37,821 nt of DNA from Paracoccaceae bacterium (GCA_002709405.1 PAQV01000002.1:1-37821); one strand, 5' to 3'. Shown: positions 1 to 9,300, counted from the first letter of the stretch. Notes: generated from the sequence alone by a model not told the origin. Numbers and translations: made by a program.

Positions 1-119
1 GCTGGCCCGATACGGCTGCGCTGTGTGAGGGCTACACCGCATCGGGCCAGCTACCCGGGCGCTCCAAGGGGGTCATTTTTGGATGCCGATAGGGGGTCAC
101 GATTGGCTGCCGATTGACA
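1..119 (+). mobile_element. Right end of IS21-family element (continuation of 32315-34782)
   Basis: This is the non-coding right terminus of the IS21 element, identical to 34664-34782. It contains an inverted repeat (CTGGCCCGAT at 2-11 and ATCGGGCCAG at 41-50) that can form a hairpin downstream of istB. Then come the two IS-end blocks containing GGGGGTCATTTTTGGATGCC and GGGGGTCACGATTGG, ending in TTGACA at 119. These blocks are inverted copies of those at the left end, from 32315. Confidence 0.9.
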
Positions 120-126
120 GCCAGTC
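120..126. repeat. 7-bp target-site duplication GCCAGTC (right copy)
   Basis: GCCAGTC directly follows the terminal TTGACA of the IS. It repeats the seven bases at 32308-32314 that precede the left terminus TGTGAACC. IS21-family elements duplicate 4-8 bp on insertion. Confidence 0.9.
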
Positions 127-378
127 ATGAAGCGCCTCAGCCAGAAGGTGCAAACTGATGGCTTGGTTAAGCTCACCGTCGTCAGCGAAGCGGATTGTGC
201 AACCATGCGTGATGCCTATGGACGCTGCTCGAAGCTGCTGCACAGCCAGCCGGGGGAACTCAATCCCCGTCTGCCGTCTCCTGATGACATCGAACAGGAG
301 ATCGCCGCACTCGAAAAATGGATCACTGAAATCCGGGGACGGCAGGATAGCGTTAAGCTGGGATCGGCACAGCCCTGA
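127..378 (+). pseudogene. C-terminal fragment of IS-interrupted AAA_13 ATPase
   Basis: These 83 codons are the severed 3' end of the ATPase gene that starts at 29915. If the IS and one copy of the 7-bp duplication are removed, the upstream reading frame (ending ...EDIVSPV) runs directly and in frame into MKRLSQKVQTDGLVKL. This restores a protein of 883 residues. The fragment's end (PSPDDIEQEIAALEKWITEIR) looks like the usual C-terminus of this ATPase family. It begins with ATG by chance and has no evident ribosome site, so expression is doubtful. Its end overlaps the end of the convergent restriction-modification gene by 26 bp. Confidence 0.88.
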
Positions 379-3300
379 CCAAAGTCATGTCCTCATCGGA
401 CAGGCCGAACAGCTGACTGACCAGGGTTTCAATCTGCTCTCGCAGGGCAAGGGCATTTCGCTCATGAAGTGTCTTCTGTCGCGGAATTCTCGCCGTCTTT
501 GCCTTCCCGTTGGCACCTATGAGCTCGCCGACCAGCCTTTCAACTTCGGTGCGTTGCTCATCGGTAGCCGGAGGGATTGGCAGTCGCTCAATATACTGCT
601 TGCCGTGAGAATAGTATCCACCCTGGAAGGTGCTCGTGTTGGTCCGGATCATGGCCTCGCTTAGCGGATGGTGCAGTACCGCGAGCAGGAAGTAGTTGGT
701 CTCCGGCGCACCCTCTTGAGGGCGAATATTGTAGTAGGGTCCGTTGCCACCTGCCGTAGTCAGGTAGTTTTCTTCATCATATGCATAGCGGGCTTCCCTC
801 GCCATCACACGCACGATGACCTTTGGGCTGTCGAACTTCGTCAGCCCTTGGGAGCGGCCGAACTGGTAGAATTGCTTTTCTGCCTGCACACCCCCCACAA
901 TGTTCCGACCTTCAAGCTCGGCACGTCGGGCCGTCAGATAGGCAAAGCAGCCTGGATACTTCGTTTGCATCTCTTGGGGCTGGATTAGGCGCGCTCTCTG
1001 GCGGGCCGCCGATCCTGTGCCTTCCACGATGATTTCATAGGGGAAAATGACCCAGACATCAGGCTCTGCGCGCTGATACGGTTGCACCCGAGAATCCAGA
1101 AGGCCCGGACGAAGTACGCCACGCTCAATCGGCCAGTCTTGACCATTCCAATTCAATGAAAGCGTGTCCTTGCTCTCGGCAACCGGTTTAAAAACATACG
1201 TCTTATCGGCGCTGGTTTGTACGCCGACGAAGATTTCGGCCGCATCTTTAAGCTCTCGACCGCAGAAAACTCTGATACGGTCGAACAAGTCGCGGGTTTC
1301 GGCACTCGCGAACGCCCATGGGGCTTCGGTCAGGTCGCTGGCCGACATGGTCGTTATCGGGCCGGGTGTTCCGTAGCGCCATGCGTTGAGCTCTTCGACA
1401 CGCTCAAGGGTAACATTATCATGGCCCTGCCGATCCAGCATCAGCAGGCAAGTGTAGTTCAGTGCCTGGCGACCGAAGACCTGCTGAACGCCAAAATGAA
1501 CGATTTCTTCTATCTCTTGGTCTTTGGTCAGCAAATGACGGAGAGCTTGCCCCGCCTGGGTGGTCATAAACTTGTGCGGGACGATTACGCCCAGTCGGCC
1601 ATCCGGCTTCACAAGACTTATCGAGCGCTCGATAAAGAGGGCGTATTTATCAAAGTTGTTTTGACGAGCTGTCGTGTAGGGTGAATTCTTGTTCTTGTAG
1701 AAAGCCGCTTCGTCCGGCGAATACTCCTGCATATGCTGGATGCGGATATACGGCGGGTTCCCGACGATTACGTCAAACCCACCTTGACCATGCTCGGCTG
1801 GGAATTCATCTGCCCAAGAAAATGGGTTCACCTGCGCCAGCAGGCGGCCCGGCAGTGGGCCGCCTGCCGCCACCCATTCGGCTTGGCTGACCAGGCTGTT
1901 GCCCGCCTTCAGCGTCGCATCTAGTTCGGGAAGTGCCGGATGGCCCGTGCGCTTTACATAGTCCTGTAGGCCAGCTTCGCTCTCATCTTCGACCAACTTC
2001 AGGAGCAAGCTGAATTGCGCGACTTCGACCGCGTTTCCGTCAATATCCACGCCTCGGATATGAGCCAGAAGAATGCGGCGCTTTTCCTCGAAAGTAAGGC
2101 GCCATAGGCCTGCCCCCGCTTCATAGAGCGTGTGTCCGTTGTACTTGGGCAGATCATGCGCCTGATACCAAGTTAAATAATGGTCACATAGAAACTCGAA
2201 TACCGACAGGAGGAAGATGCCCGACCCGCAGCAGATATCCGACACCGTGAGCGATTTCAGATCATCCGGTGATTTACCCGCGATCTTCGGCCCCAGCGTT
2301 CTCTCCACGATAGCATCGACGATGTATCGCGGGGTCGGCACCACGCCCCCGCTTTCCCGGACTTCCGGTTTGCTGACGATCTCGACCTCGCCAGCTGCGT
2401 TGATGGTGATCGTTTCCCCAAGGAATTGCTCGTAAATCTCCCCGAGCACTTCGGTCTCGACCACGGCAAATGTGTACGGGCTTTGGGGGTAGTAAAGCTC
2501 GTTGATTATGTCGCTTAAGACGTCATCGCTGATCCGAACGCCTAAGCCTTCGTCATCCATTAGCCGAAACAGACCAGAATCATAGAATTCATCGGCACGT
2601 TTGAGCTCCGCCAGAAAAGCATCAAAGCTGTTTCCACCGGTCAGACCGCGCAGCATCTCATACCGTTCGATGTCCCTGTCCTCACAAATGCGAAGGAACA
2701 CGATGCGGGACAAGAAGAGCTGTACAGCATAGGTCAGCTCCTCGGGTGAAAGGCCAGGCGTATTCTGGTGGATGTCTCGGGCAAGCCGCTCCCGCCAAGA
2801 CCGGACTTGGCGCAGGAAAAAGTCGTCAAACTGCTCTGCACCATGGCGGGTGACATCCACTTCGAACCGGCGATCAAAATCACCGGAGTACACAGCTTCG
2901 CGCGACAGAAGCGGCCAGAGCTCATCGAATTTCGTATCGAATTCATCGTAGTTCACTAACAGCAGGCGGGCGACACGTGGGTCGTCCGCCTTGTCCGGCG
3001 TCGGTTTGCAGTCATAGACTGACAACTGCCTGAAGTTAGTCAGAACCGAGATAGGCAGGCTGGCCGAGAAGCCGTAACGACGGGTCTGAAACGCGGCATC
3101 CTTGTTAGTTTCAATGTTTACGCTGGGCTTCTTCGCTTCGACGTAAAACTTCTTCTGCCTGGCCAAGCGGAGCTCATAGTCCGGCTTTTTTTGTGCTTTC
3201 TCGCCGACATCGACAGTCGCTTCTTCGACGACCTCCCTCAGTCCGCCCGGCTTGCCTGTGGTGTTGTGCACATCCCAGCCGAAGGCTTCGAGCAGCGGCG

Positions 3301-3430
3301 TAATGAAGTCTGTACGCGCCTGCGTCTCATTATAGGTGGATTGAAGATGATCGGTCTCGTTCCGTTTGAAACTCTCGATCAGCTCACCGATACGGTGCCG
3401 GGCCGCAGCCTTCGCATCCGGTTCGGTCAT
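353..3430 (-). CDS. Type IIG-like restriction-modification enzyme (nuclease-methylase fusion)
   Basis: A 1025-residue protein combines DNA cleavage and adenine methylation in one chain. An N-terminal HsdR-like PD-(D/E)XK nuclease is seen as PD at residues 83-84 followed by the strand YVEAKK (E98, K100). The methyltransferase core has motif X (VPTPRYIVD, about 364-372), the SAM-binding motif I DICCGSG (398-404) and the catalytic motif IV NPPY (558-561). The C-terminal third resembles the TaqI-like target-recognition domain of Eco57I-type enzymes. The start ATG overlaps the stop of the upstream methyltransferase (ATGA), implying translational coupling. The whole frame is intact. The second copy in the overlap carries NPPY to TPPY at 36421 and a Val to Gly change at 36493, probably sequencing errors near a contig end. 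The recognition sequence cannot be inferred. Confidence 0.9.
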   Translation of the reverse strand: MTEPDAKAAARHRIGELIESFKRNETDHLQSTYNETQARTDFITPLLEAFGWDVHNTTGKPGGLREVVEEATVDVGEKAQKKPDYELRLARQKKFYVEAKKPSVNIETNKDAAFQTRRYGFSASLPISVLTNFRQLSVYDCKPTPDKADDPRVARLLLVNYDEFDTKFDELWPLLSREAVYSGDFDRRFEVDVTRHGAEQFDDFFLRQVRSWRERLARDIHQNTPGLSPEELTYAVQLFLSRIVFLRICEDRDIERYEMLRGLTGGNSFDAFLAELKRADEFYDSGLFRLMDDEGLGVRISDDVLSDIINELYYPQSPYTFAVVETEVLGEIYEQFLGETITINAAGEVEIVSKPEVRESGGVVPTPRYIVDAIVERTLGPKIAGKSPDDLKSLTVSDICCGSGIFLLSVFEFLCDHYLTWYQAHDLPKYNGHTLYEAGAGLWRLTFEEKRRILLAHIRGVDIDGNAVEVAQFSLLLKLVEDESEAGLQDYVKRTGHPALPELDATLKAGNSLVSQAEWVAAGGPLPGRLLAQVNPFSWADEFPAEHGQGGFDVIVGNPPYIRIQHMQEYSPDEAAFYKNKNSPYTTARQNNFDKYALFIERSISLVKPDGRLGVIVPHKFMTTQAGQALRHLLTKDQEIEEIVHFGVQQVFGRQALNYTCLLMLDRQGHDNVTLERVEELNAWRYGTPGPITTMSASDLTEAPWAFASAETRDLFDRIRVFCGRELKDAAEIFVGVQTSADKTYVFKPVAESKDTLSLNWNGQDWPIERGVLRPGLLDSRVQPYQRAEPDVWVIFPYEIIVEGTGSAARQRARLIQPQEMQTKYPGCFAYLTARRAELEGRNIVGGVQAEKQFYQFGRSQGLTKFDSPKVIVRVMAREARYAYDEENYLTTAGGNGPYYNIRPQEGAPETNYFLLAVLHHPLSEAMIRTNTSTFQGGYYSHGKQYIERLPIPPATDEQRTEVERLVGELIGANGKAKTARIPRQKTLHERNALALREQIETLVSQLFGLSDEDMTLVRAVPIPA

Positions 3431-5190
3431 GCCGCAACTTCCGCAGCTGCTTTACGCGCTCCTCGCCGTCGGGAATTCCGCCGATCCCGCATCTTTGTCC
3501 AAACGCCTTTCAGTAGAGTGCATTCCGCAGCGGTCAGGCCCATGTGGTCGCGGAGAACGATACGTGCATTCTCTTCCAGAACGTCATCGAGACGCCCCGC
3601 CCTCACCAGTTGATCGACGTCTGGCAACGGCATTGCGCCGTTGAGCTGCGCCGGCATAAGCAGGCGCTCGGCTTCGGTCGGCTCTAGTTCCAGAACGCCA
3701 CCCCCGTAGCTGCGCCCTTCGATCTCCGCCGACGCAGCTGTCAGCCAGGTATAGGTGTTGGCGATTACCCGCTCCGGCTCAGCGTGCAGGCTGCGCATAC
3801 GGTGGATCGTATCGGTAGACGTCGCCCCTGAGTCGTTCAGAACCATGCGGGGGAAGTCGTAAATCTGGCGGAAGGCAAAGCCATCCGGCACCCACACTGA
3901 AGGAACCAGATACCAGGGCTTCCGGATCGAGCATTTATATCCCTTGTGGAATTCCTTCCGTTCGCCTTCTGCAATATAGCGACGCAGTTTAGGGCTTAGT
4001 TTGCTGGCTTGCGCCGGGCTGATGTTCAGCAGATGGACGCGGTTCCCGGCTGCGGCCAGAGATCGCCAGTCGGCCTTACCGAGTTGACTGCCCTTCAGCT
4101 GCACCGAGCGGGAAACCAGAGGTGTGGTGTAACCGTCGAGCCCAAGGTCAGCGACCTGGTCGGCGCTTAGCACGAAAAACTCGTTCTTTCCGGTCACAAC
4201 GCCCACATCGATGCTCGCATGGGTGGACATTGAGGTGGTGTTGGCAGCCTCCCGCAGCGCGCGCATGAATGAAATCTGCCGGTTGTCGAGGAAGTACTTC
4301 AGCCATTTCTCGCTGTCATGGCGGATCGTCTTGGCCTCCGAGCGCTCGATCAGGACAGCAGGGCCGGTTTCCGTTATGTCAGCCACCGTTTTTGCCTCGG
4401 TCAGGGACACGCGGCAATCATTGGCCTCTGAGGCTTTCGCCAGTGCGCCATCCGCCAGCAACAGCACGACCTCTTGTTCGGCCTTGTCGAAGAACAGTTC
4501 ATTGCACGCGACGACATCGATCCGAGCGAAGTGGTCCGTCAGGAACGAGCGCAGCTGCGCCGCATAGGTGACCTGGAGGATCTCCGCTGGCAGAACGAGC
4601 GCAAGGCGCCCGCCGGGCTTGAGGCTTGCTGTCGCGGCCACCACGAATGGCACCCAGATATTCGTCAGGCGATTGGGCTTCAGACCCTGATCGCCCATAA
4701 TTTCCATGGCGATGGAACGGTGCGGTTCCGGGAACGACTGGTAGCGAATGAACGGCGGATTGCCGATGATCGCATCGAAGGCAGGCTGATCTGTGCCTTG
4801 CCACCAGCTGAAGAAATCGGAGTTGCAAACGACCTTCTCGGAAGTGTTCCCGAGTGTGGGGCGCAGGCGTTCCACAGCAGATCGCGCTTCAGCCGGGATA
4901 ATTTCGATACCGGTCAGTTGGCGGCCAATTTCCGCAGCCGTCAGTCCGAGCGACCGGAACCGATCGGTCGCGGCTTCCAGAAATGCGCCGTCACCACAAC
5001 TGGGCTCCAGTACCCAGTCGTCGGCTGACTGGATTGCCCAGCCGCACAGCCACTCCGTCACCTTCGACGACGTGTAGTACCCACCGCGCAGCTTGTCCTT
5101 GTCGAGGTCGGCAAAACGGCCACGGGGTGTATTCCCGGCAGCAGCGCTCCTGGACGATGTTGTACGTGATCTTGAGCGCGCGGTCGTCAT
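3427..5190 (-). CDS. N6-adenine DNA methyltransferase (Eco57I-M-like)
   Basis: A 587-residue class I SAM-dependent methyltransferase, probably the modification partner of the downstream fused enzyme. Visible motifs are motif X (LRGGYYTSSKVTEWL, residues 34-48), SAM-binding motif I LEPSCGDGAFL (61-71) and catalytic motif IV NPPF (144-147). The remaining 400 residues are probably target recognition. The gene overlaps by 4 bp both the small regulator before it (5187-5190) and the restriction-modification gene after it (3427-3430), so the three form one operon. A separate methylase beside a self-methylating enzyme suggests that one protects the second strand of an asymmetric site. That is inference; two independent specificities are also possible. 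Confidence 0.88.
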   Translation of the reverse strand: MTTARSRSRTTSSRSAAAGNTPRGRFADLDKDKLRGGYYTSSKVTEWLCGWAIQSADDWVLEPSCGDGAFLEAATDRFRSLGLTAAEIGRQLTGIEIIPAEARSAVERLRPTLGNTSEKVVCNSDFFSWWQGTDQPAFDAIIGNPPFIRYQSFPEPHRSIAMEIMGDQGLKPNRLTNIWVPFVVAATASLKPGGRLALVLPAEILQVTYAAQLRSFLTDHFARIDVVACNELFFDKAEQEVVLLLADGALAKASEANDCRVSLTEAKTVADITETGPAVLIERSEAKTIRHDSEKWLKYFLDNRQISFMRALREAANTTSMSTHASIDVGVVTGKNEFFVLSADQVADLGLDGYTTPLVSRSVQLKGSQLGKADWRSLAAAGNRVHLLNISPAQASKLSPKLRRYIAEGERKEFHKGYKCSIRKPWYLVPSVWVPDGFAFRQIYDFPRMVLNDSGATSTDTIHRMRSLHAEPERVIANTYTWLTAASAEIEGRSYGGGVLELEPTEAERLLMPAQLNGAMPLPDVDQLVRAGRLDDVLEENARIVLRDHMGLTAAECTLLKGVWTKMRDRRNSRRRGARKAAAEVAA

Positions 5191-5378
5191 TCTTTCCCCA
5201 CATGAAGCAGCGGCATGTCATCCTTCAGGAGGCGGTCAATCGCTTCTCGAATAACCCATGCCACCGATACCCGATTCTTTCGGGCAATCTCGTTAAGCTC
5301 ACGATGCTGCTCTGCCGTCAGACTGACGGACAGGCGATGTGCGGTCTTGTCGTCGTTAGCTGCGGCGGAGTTGGACAT
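5187..5378 (-). CDS. Ribbon-helix-helix regulator of the restriction operon
   Basis: A 63-residue protein with a CopG/Arc-like ribbon-helix-helix pattern: strand HRLSVSLT, helix AEQHRELNEIARK, then VSVAWVIREAIDRLL. It is the first gene of the operon, and its stop overlaps the methyltransferase start (ATGA). I chose ATG at 5378. An upstream TTG at 5420 would add 14 residues but would run through the putative operator at 5403-5419. The position suggests an autoregulator that delays or limits restriction genes, the job done by C proteins elsewhere. An orphan antitoxin is the alternative. Confidence 0.75.
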   Translation of the reverse strand: MSNSAAANDDKTAHRLSVSLTAEQHRELNEIARKNRVSVAWVIREAIDRLLKDDMPLLHVGKE

Positions 5379-5402
5379 GGCGGAAGCGTTCCTGCATCGG
5401 TT

Positions 5403-5419
5403 TGCACCACACTGCACCA
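5403..5419 (-). promoter_or_regulatory. Putative operator: two TGCACCA direct repeats, 10-bp period
   Basis: TGCACCA-CAC-TGCACCA lies 25-41 bp upstream of the ribbon-helix-helix start. A 10-bp period puts both sites on the same helix face, as expected for cooperative ribbon-helix-helix dimers. The link to the adjacent regulator is inference, and no convincing -35/-10 pair was found beside it. Confidence 0.5.
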
Positions 5420-5696
5420 AAGCGGTGAATTTGCCAAGAGTTCTCCATGCTTTGTTCTCTGAGACCCGGCGTCATTCAGCCGGTGCTGCTGGCATCGGAG
5501 CAGCCTGTCTCTGGCCTTCATTTGCGCCCCGTTGGGCTCGTCCTGCCCCCTGCCCGGCGCGGGCGCTCATGGCGTCAACAGGAAGCCTCGGCTCCCCCTG
5601 AAGGTCCCCCCGATTTTCCTGCTGACGCCGCGCCAGCGCGACCGGGCTCTTTCGTGGGCACGCCCGAACGGGGCGATGCAAACGAAGGAGAAAGAC
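5420..5696 (+). other. Intergenic leader ahead of two small genes
   Basis: About 277 bp between the divergent restriction operon and the gene at 5697. It is C/G-rich and shows no credible protein-coding frame. It ends in a strong ribosome site (AAGGAG, 8 nt before ATG 5697). Long untranslated leaders like this also precede ardC and mobA on this plasmid. No promoter could be identified with confidence. Confidence 0.4.
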
Positions 5697-5912
5697 ATGA
5701 CCAATACCACCGATACCAACGCCCCCGCGCTGATCGCCTGGCAGGTGCGCGAGAACCGGCGCGGTAAACCGATCTGGACCCGCGTTGGGGCAGCCTGGCA
5801 CCACAGCAACGGTTCCGGCCTCAGCATCCAGCTCGACAGCCTGCCCTTCGAAGGACGGCTTGTCCTCCTGCCCCCGAAAACCGCTGCCACGGCGGAAGGC
5901 GGTGCAGCATGA
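5697..5912 (+). CDS. Small conserved-looking protein, function unknown
   Basis: A 71-residue protein beginning MTNTTDTNAPALIAWQVREN. The core reads like a compact beta-rich domain (IAWQVRENRRGKPIWTRVGAAW, then GLSIQLDSLPFEGRLVLLPP), a pattern I associate with small proteins near plasmid backbones in alphaproteobacteria. I cannot assign a function. The start is supported by AAGGAG 8 nt upstream. Its last four bases overlap the next start (ATGA), so the two are co-translated. No signal peptide or membrane segment. Confidence 0.7.
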   Translation: MTNTTDTNAPALIAWQVRENRRGKPIWTRVGAAWHHSNGSGLSIQLDSLPFEGRLVLLPPKTAATAEGGAA

Positions 5913-6217
5913 CGCGCCAGATCGAGACTTTTGCGGCGAGCTGGAACGGTATCCAGCTCGAAATCTCCTGGGAGCCTAACTGGCTCGGCCTGGAAGACCT
6001 CTATGAAATTGCAGCTGCCCATCTTCAGGTGCGTAGTTCCGGCTCCGAGCTTCTGCCAATCACCGAGACCGGTTATCGCTCGCATTTTACCTCCCGAGCG
6101 GCTGTCGAAGCCGCCCGAGGACCGGTCGAATACGTTCTCGCATGGCTCGACGCAGCGGCGGATTCACCTGCCTGGCATCGCAAGACAGCCGCTGCCCGTC
6201 AGCTCACCCTCTTCTGA
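5909..6217 (+). CDS. Small hypothetical protein (102 aa)
   Basis: A soluble 102-residue protein translationally coupled to the 71-residue gene through an ATGA overlap. It is rich in Trp and Glu in its first half (SWNGIQLEISWEPNW) and has a helical second half (AAVEAARGPVEYVLAWLDAAA). I do not recognise the family. The stop codon sits inside a 9-bp stem that probably ends transcription, so these two genes form a bicistronic unit separate from the crRNA-like promoter that follows at 6246. Confidence 0.65.
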   Translation: MTRQIETFAASWNGIQLEISWEPNWLGLEDLYEIAAAHLQVRSSGSELLPITETGYRSHFTSRAAVEAARGPVEYVLAWLDAAADSPAWHRKTAAARQLTLF

Positions 6218-6224
6218 GGGTGAG
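6203..6224 (+). terminator. Hairpin over the end of the 102-aa gene
   Basis: CTCACCCTC (6203-6211), loop TTCT, GAGGGTGAG (6216-6224): a perfect 9-bp stem spanning the stop codon. There is no U-tract, so termination would be weak or factor-assisted. Confidence 0.5.
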
Positions 6225-6245
6225 TGTGGCGCGCCACCATACAAG

Positions 6246-6274
6246 CTGACGATACGCCGACAGCATGCTATGAT
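6246..6274 (+). promoter_or_regulatory. Sigma70-like promoter for the crRNA-like RNA
   Basis: CTGACG at 6246-6251 (4/6 to TTGACA), then a 17-bp spacer, then TATGAT at 6269-6274 (5/6 to TATAAT). This is among the clearest promoter-like pairs I found in the window, and no open reading frame follows it. The predicted start is near 6280-6282, just before the repeat-like segment. Confidence 0.65.
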
Positions 6275-6280
6275 GGCGTG

Positions 6281-6378
6281 CTTTCCAAGCAAGAAGGCGG
6301 ATTGCGGCTGGCCCTCCATCGCCAATCGGCTGACCCGCATCCTGGATAACGGGCACCGGCATCGCGTCGGTGCCCGTT
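6281..6378 (+). ncRNA. Candidate crRNA-like RNA with a single type II repeat
   Basis: From the predicted start, 11-16 nt of unique sequence (CTTTCCAAGCAAGAA, 6281-6295) precede a repeat-like segment at about 6294-6330. That segment begins with GCGGATTGCGGC and continues TGGCCCTCCATC, GCC, AATCGGC. It is complementary to the anti-repeat at the other end of cas9: 12 contiguous pairs (6309-6320 with 9499-9510), a G-U pair, a C/A mismatch, then 8 pairs (6323-6330 with 9489-9496). A hairpin (6348-6378) ends the RNA. The order guide, repeat, terminator is that of a crRNA or of Francisella scaRNA. GCGGATTGCGGC matches my recollection of the start of the Parvibaculum lavamentivorans type II-C repeat (unverified). 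No second repeat exists, so this is not an array. Expression is predicted, not shown. Confidence 0.6.
6348..6378. terminator. Bidirectional terminator between crRNA-like RNA and cas9
   Basis: AACGGGCACCG (6348-6358) pairs with CGGTGCCCGTT (6368-6378), a perfect 11-bp stem with a 9-nt loop. It lies 12 bp past the cas9 stop on the minus strand and at the end of the crRNA-like RNA on the plus strand. The U-tracts are short. Its stem resembles the one at 9551-9584, so cas9 is bracketed by two related hairpins. Confidence 0.6.
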
Positions 6379-6390
6379 CCGCTTTCCGGC

Positions 6391-9300
6391 TCATCTGCGC
6401 GAAACCTTCCCAAGGATCGAGACCCCGGCCAGCCTCGCTTTGAGCGCCTTCAGCCCGTTGTAGGAGACCTGCCGATAGGCCGTGGAGGGGAACGGTCCAA
6501 TGCGGTCATGCGCGACCAGTCCTACCCGGTTGTTCGCCGGATCGAGCTTGCGCACCACCCAGAAGGTCAATGCGCCGTCCTCTTCCTTAAGGCGCAGCAT
6601 GTCACCTTTGTATAACCGCATGACCGGTCGCCGATGTTCGGCACGGTTCCGGATCGCCTGAGACTGTACCGCCTCGAATAGTGTCACAGTCTGCCCCTCC
6701 CAGCGTTTATCCGTGCGCTCGAAAATCGAAACGCAATGGTTGCCGTGGGGCTGGAAGGCTTTCTCGAACCGCCCGTCCGGCCCGTGTCGAACGGTGATCG
6801 CCTCGCCCAGGTCGAGGACGCGCACATGCCGGATACCGGCCAGGGTTTCTCCGCAGGCCCGCGCAGCCTTCAGCCGCTCGCGCAATGCCGGGTCGCGGAC
6901 CCGCACCATGTCCCGCCCCGTCAGCGCGGACACCGGCTTTCGCGTAACAAGGGCGAACCGTTTGCCGTCGATCTCATCGTCGGCCCGACCGAAAGCGGTG
7001 TCGCGGTGCAAAGGTCCGCTGGCGCTTCGATCCGGTCGGTGGCTGACGATCATGGATGTCAGCTTGCTCTGAAGCTGTGCAGCGAAATCGCTGAAAGGCT
7101 CGGGGACGGTCGCCGTTGTCCCGTCGCAGAACAGCCCTGCGAGCCCATCCAGCGTCCTGCTGTCGAGACAGGCAGCTATCGCTGCATCGGCCGCATGTTC
7201 GCGCAGCCCCCAGCACTCACGCTCGGGCAGACCCGCAATGCCCCAGCCATGTCTCAACCAACGGCGCAGCCGTCCCGTAGAGGCAGCCGTCGCGGGAAAC
7301 GGGCAGATCGCTTCCAGGTAGGTCCTGACCGTCCGCGACACATGCTGCCGGTCTGCCAGATGCCGCTGAAGGGGGTCCCCGGATTTGCCGAGGCGGGTCA
7401 GCGCATCAGGCCGGAAGCGCCAGGCCTTGACCGGAAGCAGGGCATCGGCTCGGGCGACGATCTCTCTAAGTCGCGCGCCCGACGGGTCGTTGAAAGCATC
7501 GGTCACCAGCCTGCCGCGCTTGTCTTCCCAGGCAGATCGACAGCACAGCACCTTGTTGGCGAGACTGTCGTCAAGGGTCTGGGCCATCGGCAGGATATGA
7601 TCGATCATCACCGTGCCGTCGAACAGGCTGGCACGATCCAGCGTGCGGCCGGAATAGACACAGAGCTTCCTGTTCTCGGGTAGCTCGTCATAGAGGCGGA
7701 GGCGCAGACGGTGCTCCAAGCTGTCTGGCAGTCCGTTCGAGCGGAGCCATTCTTCGTGATCCGCTTCGTCCTTCCCGGCTTTTCTGACCGCGCTCTTCCG
7801 CTTCAGCAGCGCCTTCCTGCTCAGCTTCAGCTCACGGTCGATTTCGACCACGATCCCCTCTGGCCTGCCATGGGCGTCTATGATGGCGTTGACCACATGA
7901 CGGAGCTGACCGAGCGCGATATGCAGGCTCGGGTCACGGACGCGCCCGTTGACCAGGCTGCTCTGGAGCGCCGCCACGTCCCAATAGGGCGGCAGGCGGC
8001 TATGGCGCTCCGGGTGAGCATCTGTTGCCCAGCCGAGCTGCGCCATCGCCTCGTCTGGCGTGATCGGGCTGGTGGAACACCGCCCGGCCTCCGGGTCCAT
8101 GATCTCGGTCGTGCCGGTTTCGAGCAGCGGTAGCAGTACCCCAATCGCACCGCGCCCGAATGCGCTGTGTCCGCCGGGCAGTGGCAGTTTCGCAAGCTCT
8201 GCACGCTGATCTTCGTCGAGCCAGCTGTATTGCGCCCGCAAGCGGTCGCGCAGGTCCTCATTGTCTTCCGCGCCGATAAGCAGCGCGGCAAGTTCGTCCC
8301 TCTCGTCCAGCGACATGCTTTGCCATCGCGGACCGGCAATGGCTGCCAGTTTTTGCGTCAGACGCGGCGGGTCGATGCCCCGTACCCCCTGCCGCTCTGC
8401 TGTGAAACGATAGTCGCCGGAGAGCCCCAGCAGCTTGCGCATTGCCGGGAAACCAACCGTTCCGCGCCGTTCCTCGATCAGCCTGCGCAGCCGGTCCCGC
8501 TCTTCCACCCGCAACCGCCTGCACCCCACCGCTCCGCGATCCAGCTCCAGCAGCGCGAGCTTGAACAGGAGTTCGAAGAGCTCGACAGAAGGCAGACCGC
8601 GCGGAGCCTGCTCGTCTTCGGGCCGGATGCAGCATCGCCCGACCGGAGCGCGACCCGACGGGCGTTGATGCAGCAGGACGCTGCTCAGCCGGTCGAACAG
8701 CTCATCGGTGAATACTTCCGGTCGGTGCCTGCGCTGTTCGGCCCAGATCGTAACCAGTTCTGCTTCTGTCATGTCCCGGCGGGCCGTCCAGAGCGATCCT
8801 TCGCCCTCGCCACGAGGCCGGAACCGCACCGGCCTTGTTTCTCCCTGCCGGTTGGCCTGGTTGTGCCGGTGAAGCCCGGCTAGGAATGCGCCGACAGTCG
8901 GTGCGCCAGCATTCTCTATTGCGGTTTCCAGCCGCGCAGCAGCTTCGTATCGCACGCCGCTGCGGCTGTCCCGCGCGTCCGCCCGCGCCGGTCTGAAGCC
9001 CCGTCTGCGCCCAAGATGGAACAGTGCGCGTCCTACCTCATGCGGAGACAGGGCTTCATGTACCGCCCGCGCCCGGAGCTCATAGGGGTCACGCAGTTCC
9101 AGTTGTTTCCGGGCAGCCTCATCGGACGGCATCAACCCGGCACCGATCAGCAAGCTCATGAGATGCTGTTTACGCTGCCTCAGATGTTTGTAGCGCCGTC
9201 GCGACCGGCGTGCCTCACGTCGCTGCGCACCGAGCGGTTCACCGGTCGCCGGGTCCCGCCCGGCGGCATCGTTCGGCGAGAAGACCCGTGTTCCGAGATC

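Larger units (their letters stand above)
1..3158. repeat. Terminal direct repeat, first copy (circular overlap)
   Basis: Bases 1-3158 match 34664-37821 throughout apart from three substitutions at 1758, 1830 and 2390. The repeat begins at the first base and ends at the last base of the window and does not coincide with any element boundary. This is expected when a circular replicon of about 34,663 bp is assembled with an untrimmed overlap. A true tandem duplication is possible but less likely. Genes described at 127-3430 are therefore probably the same genes as those at 34790-37821. Confidence 0.9.

Noticed and set aside
6294-6330. A CRISPR array
   Set aside because: Only one repeat-like unit is present; no second copy at regular spacing was found in the window, and cas1 and cas2 are absent.
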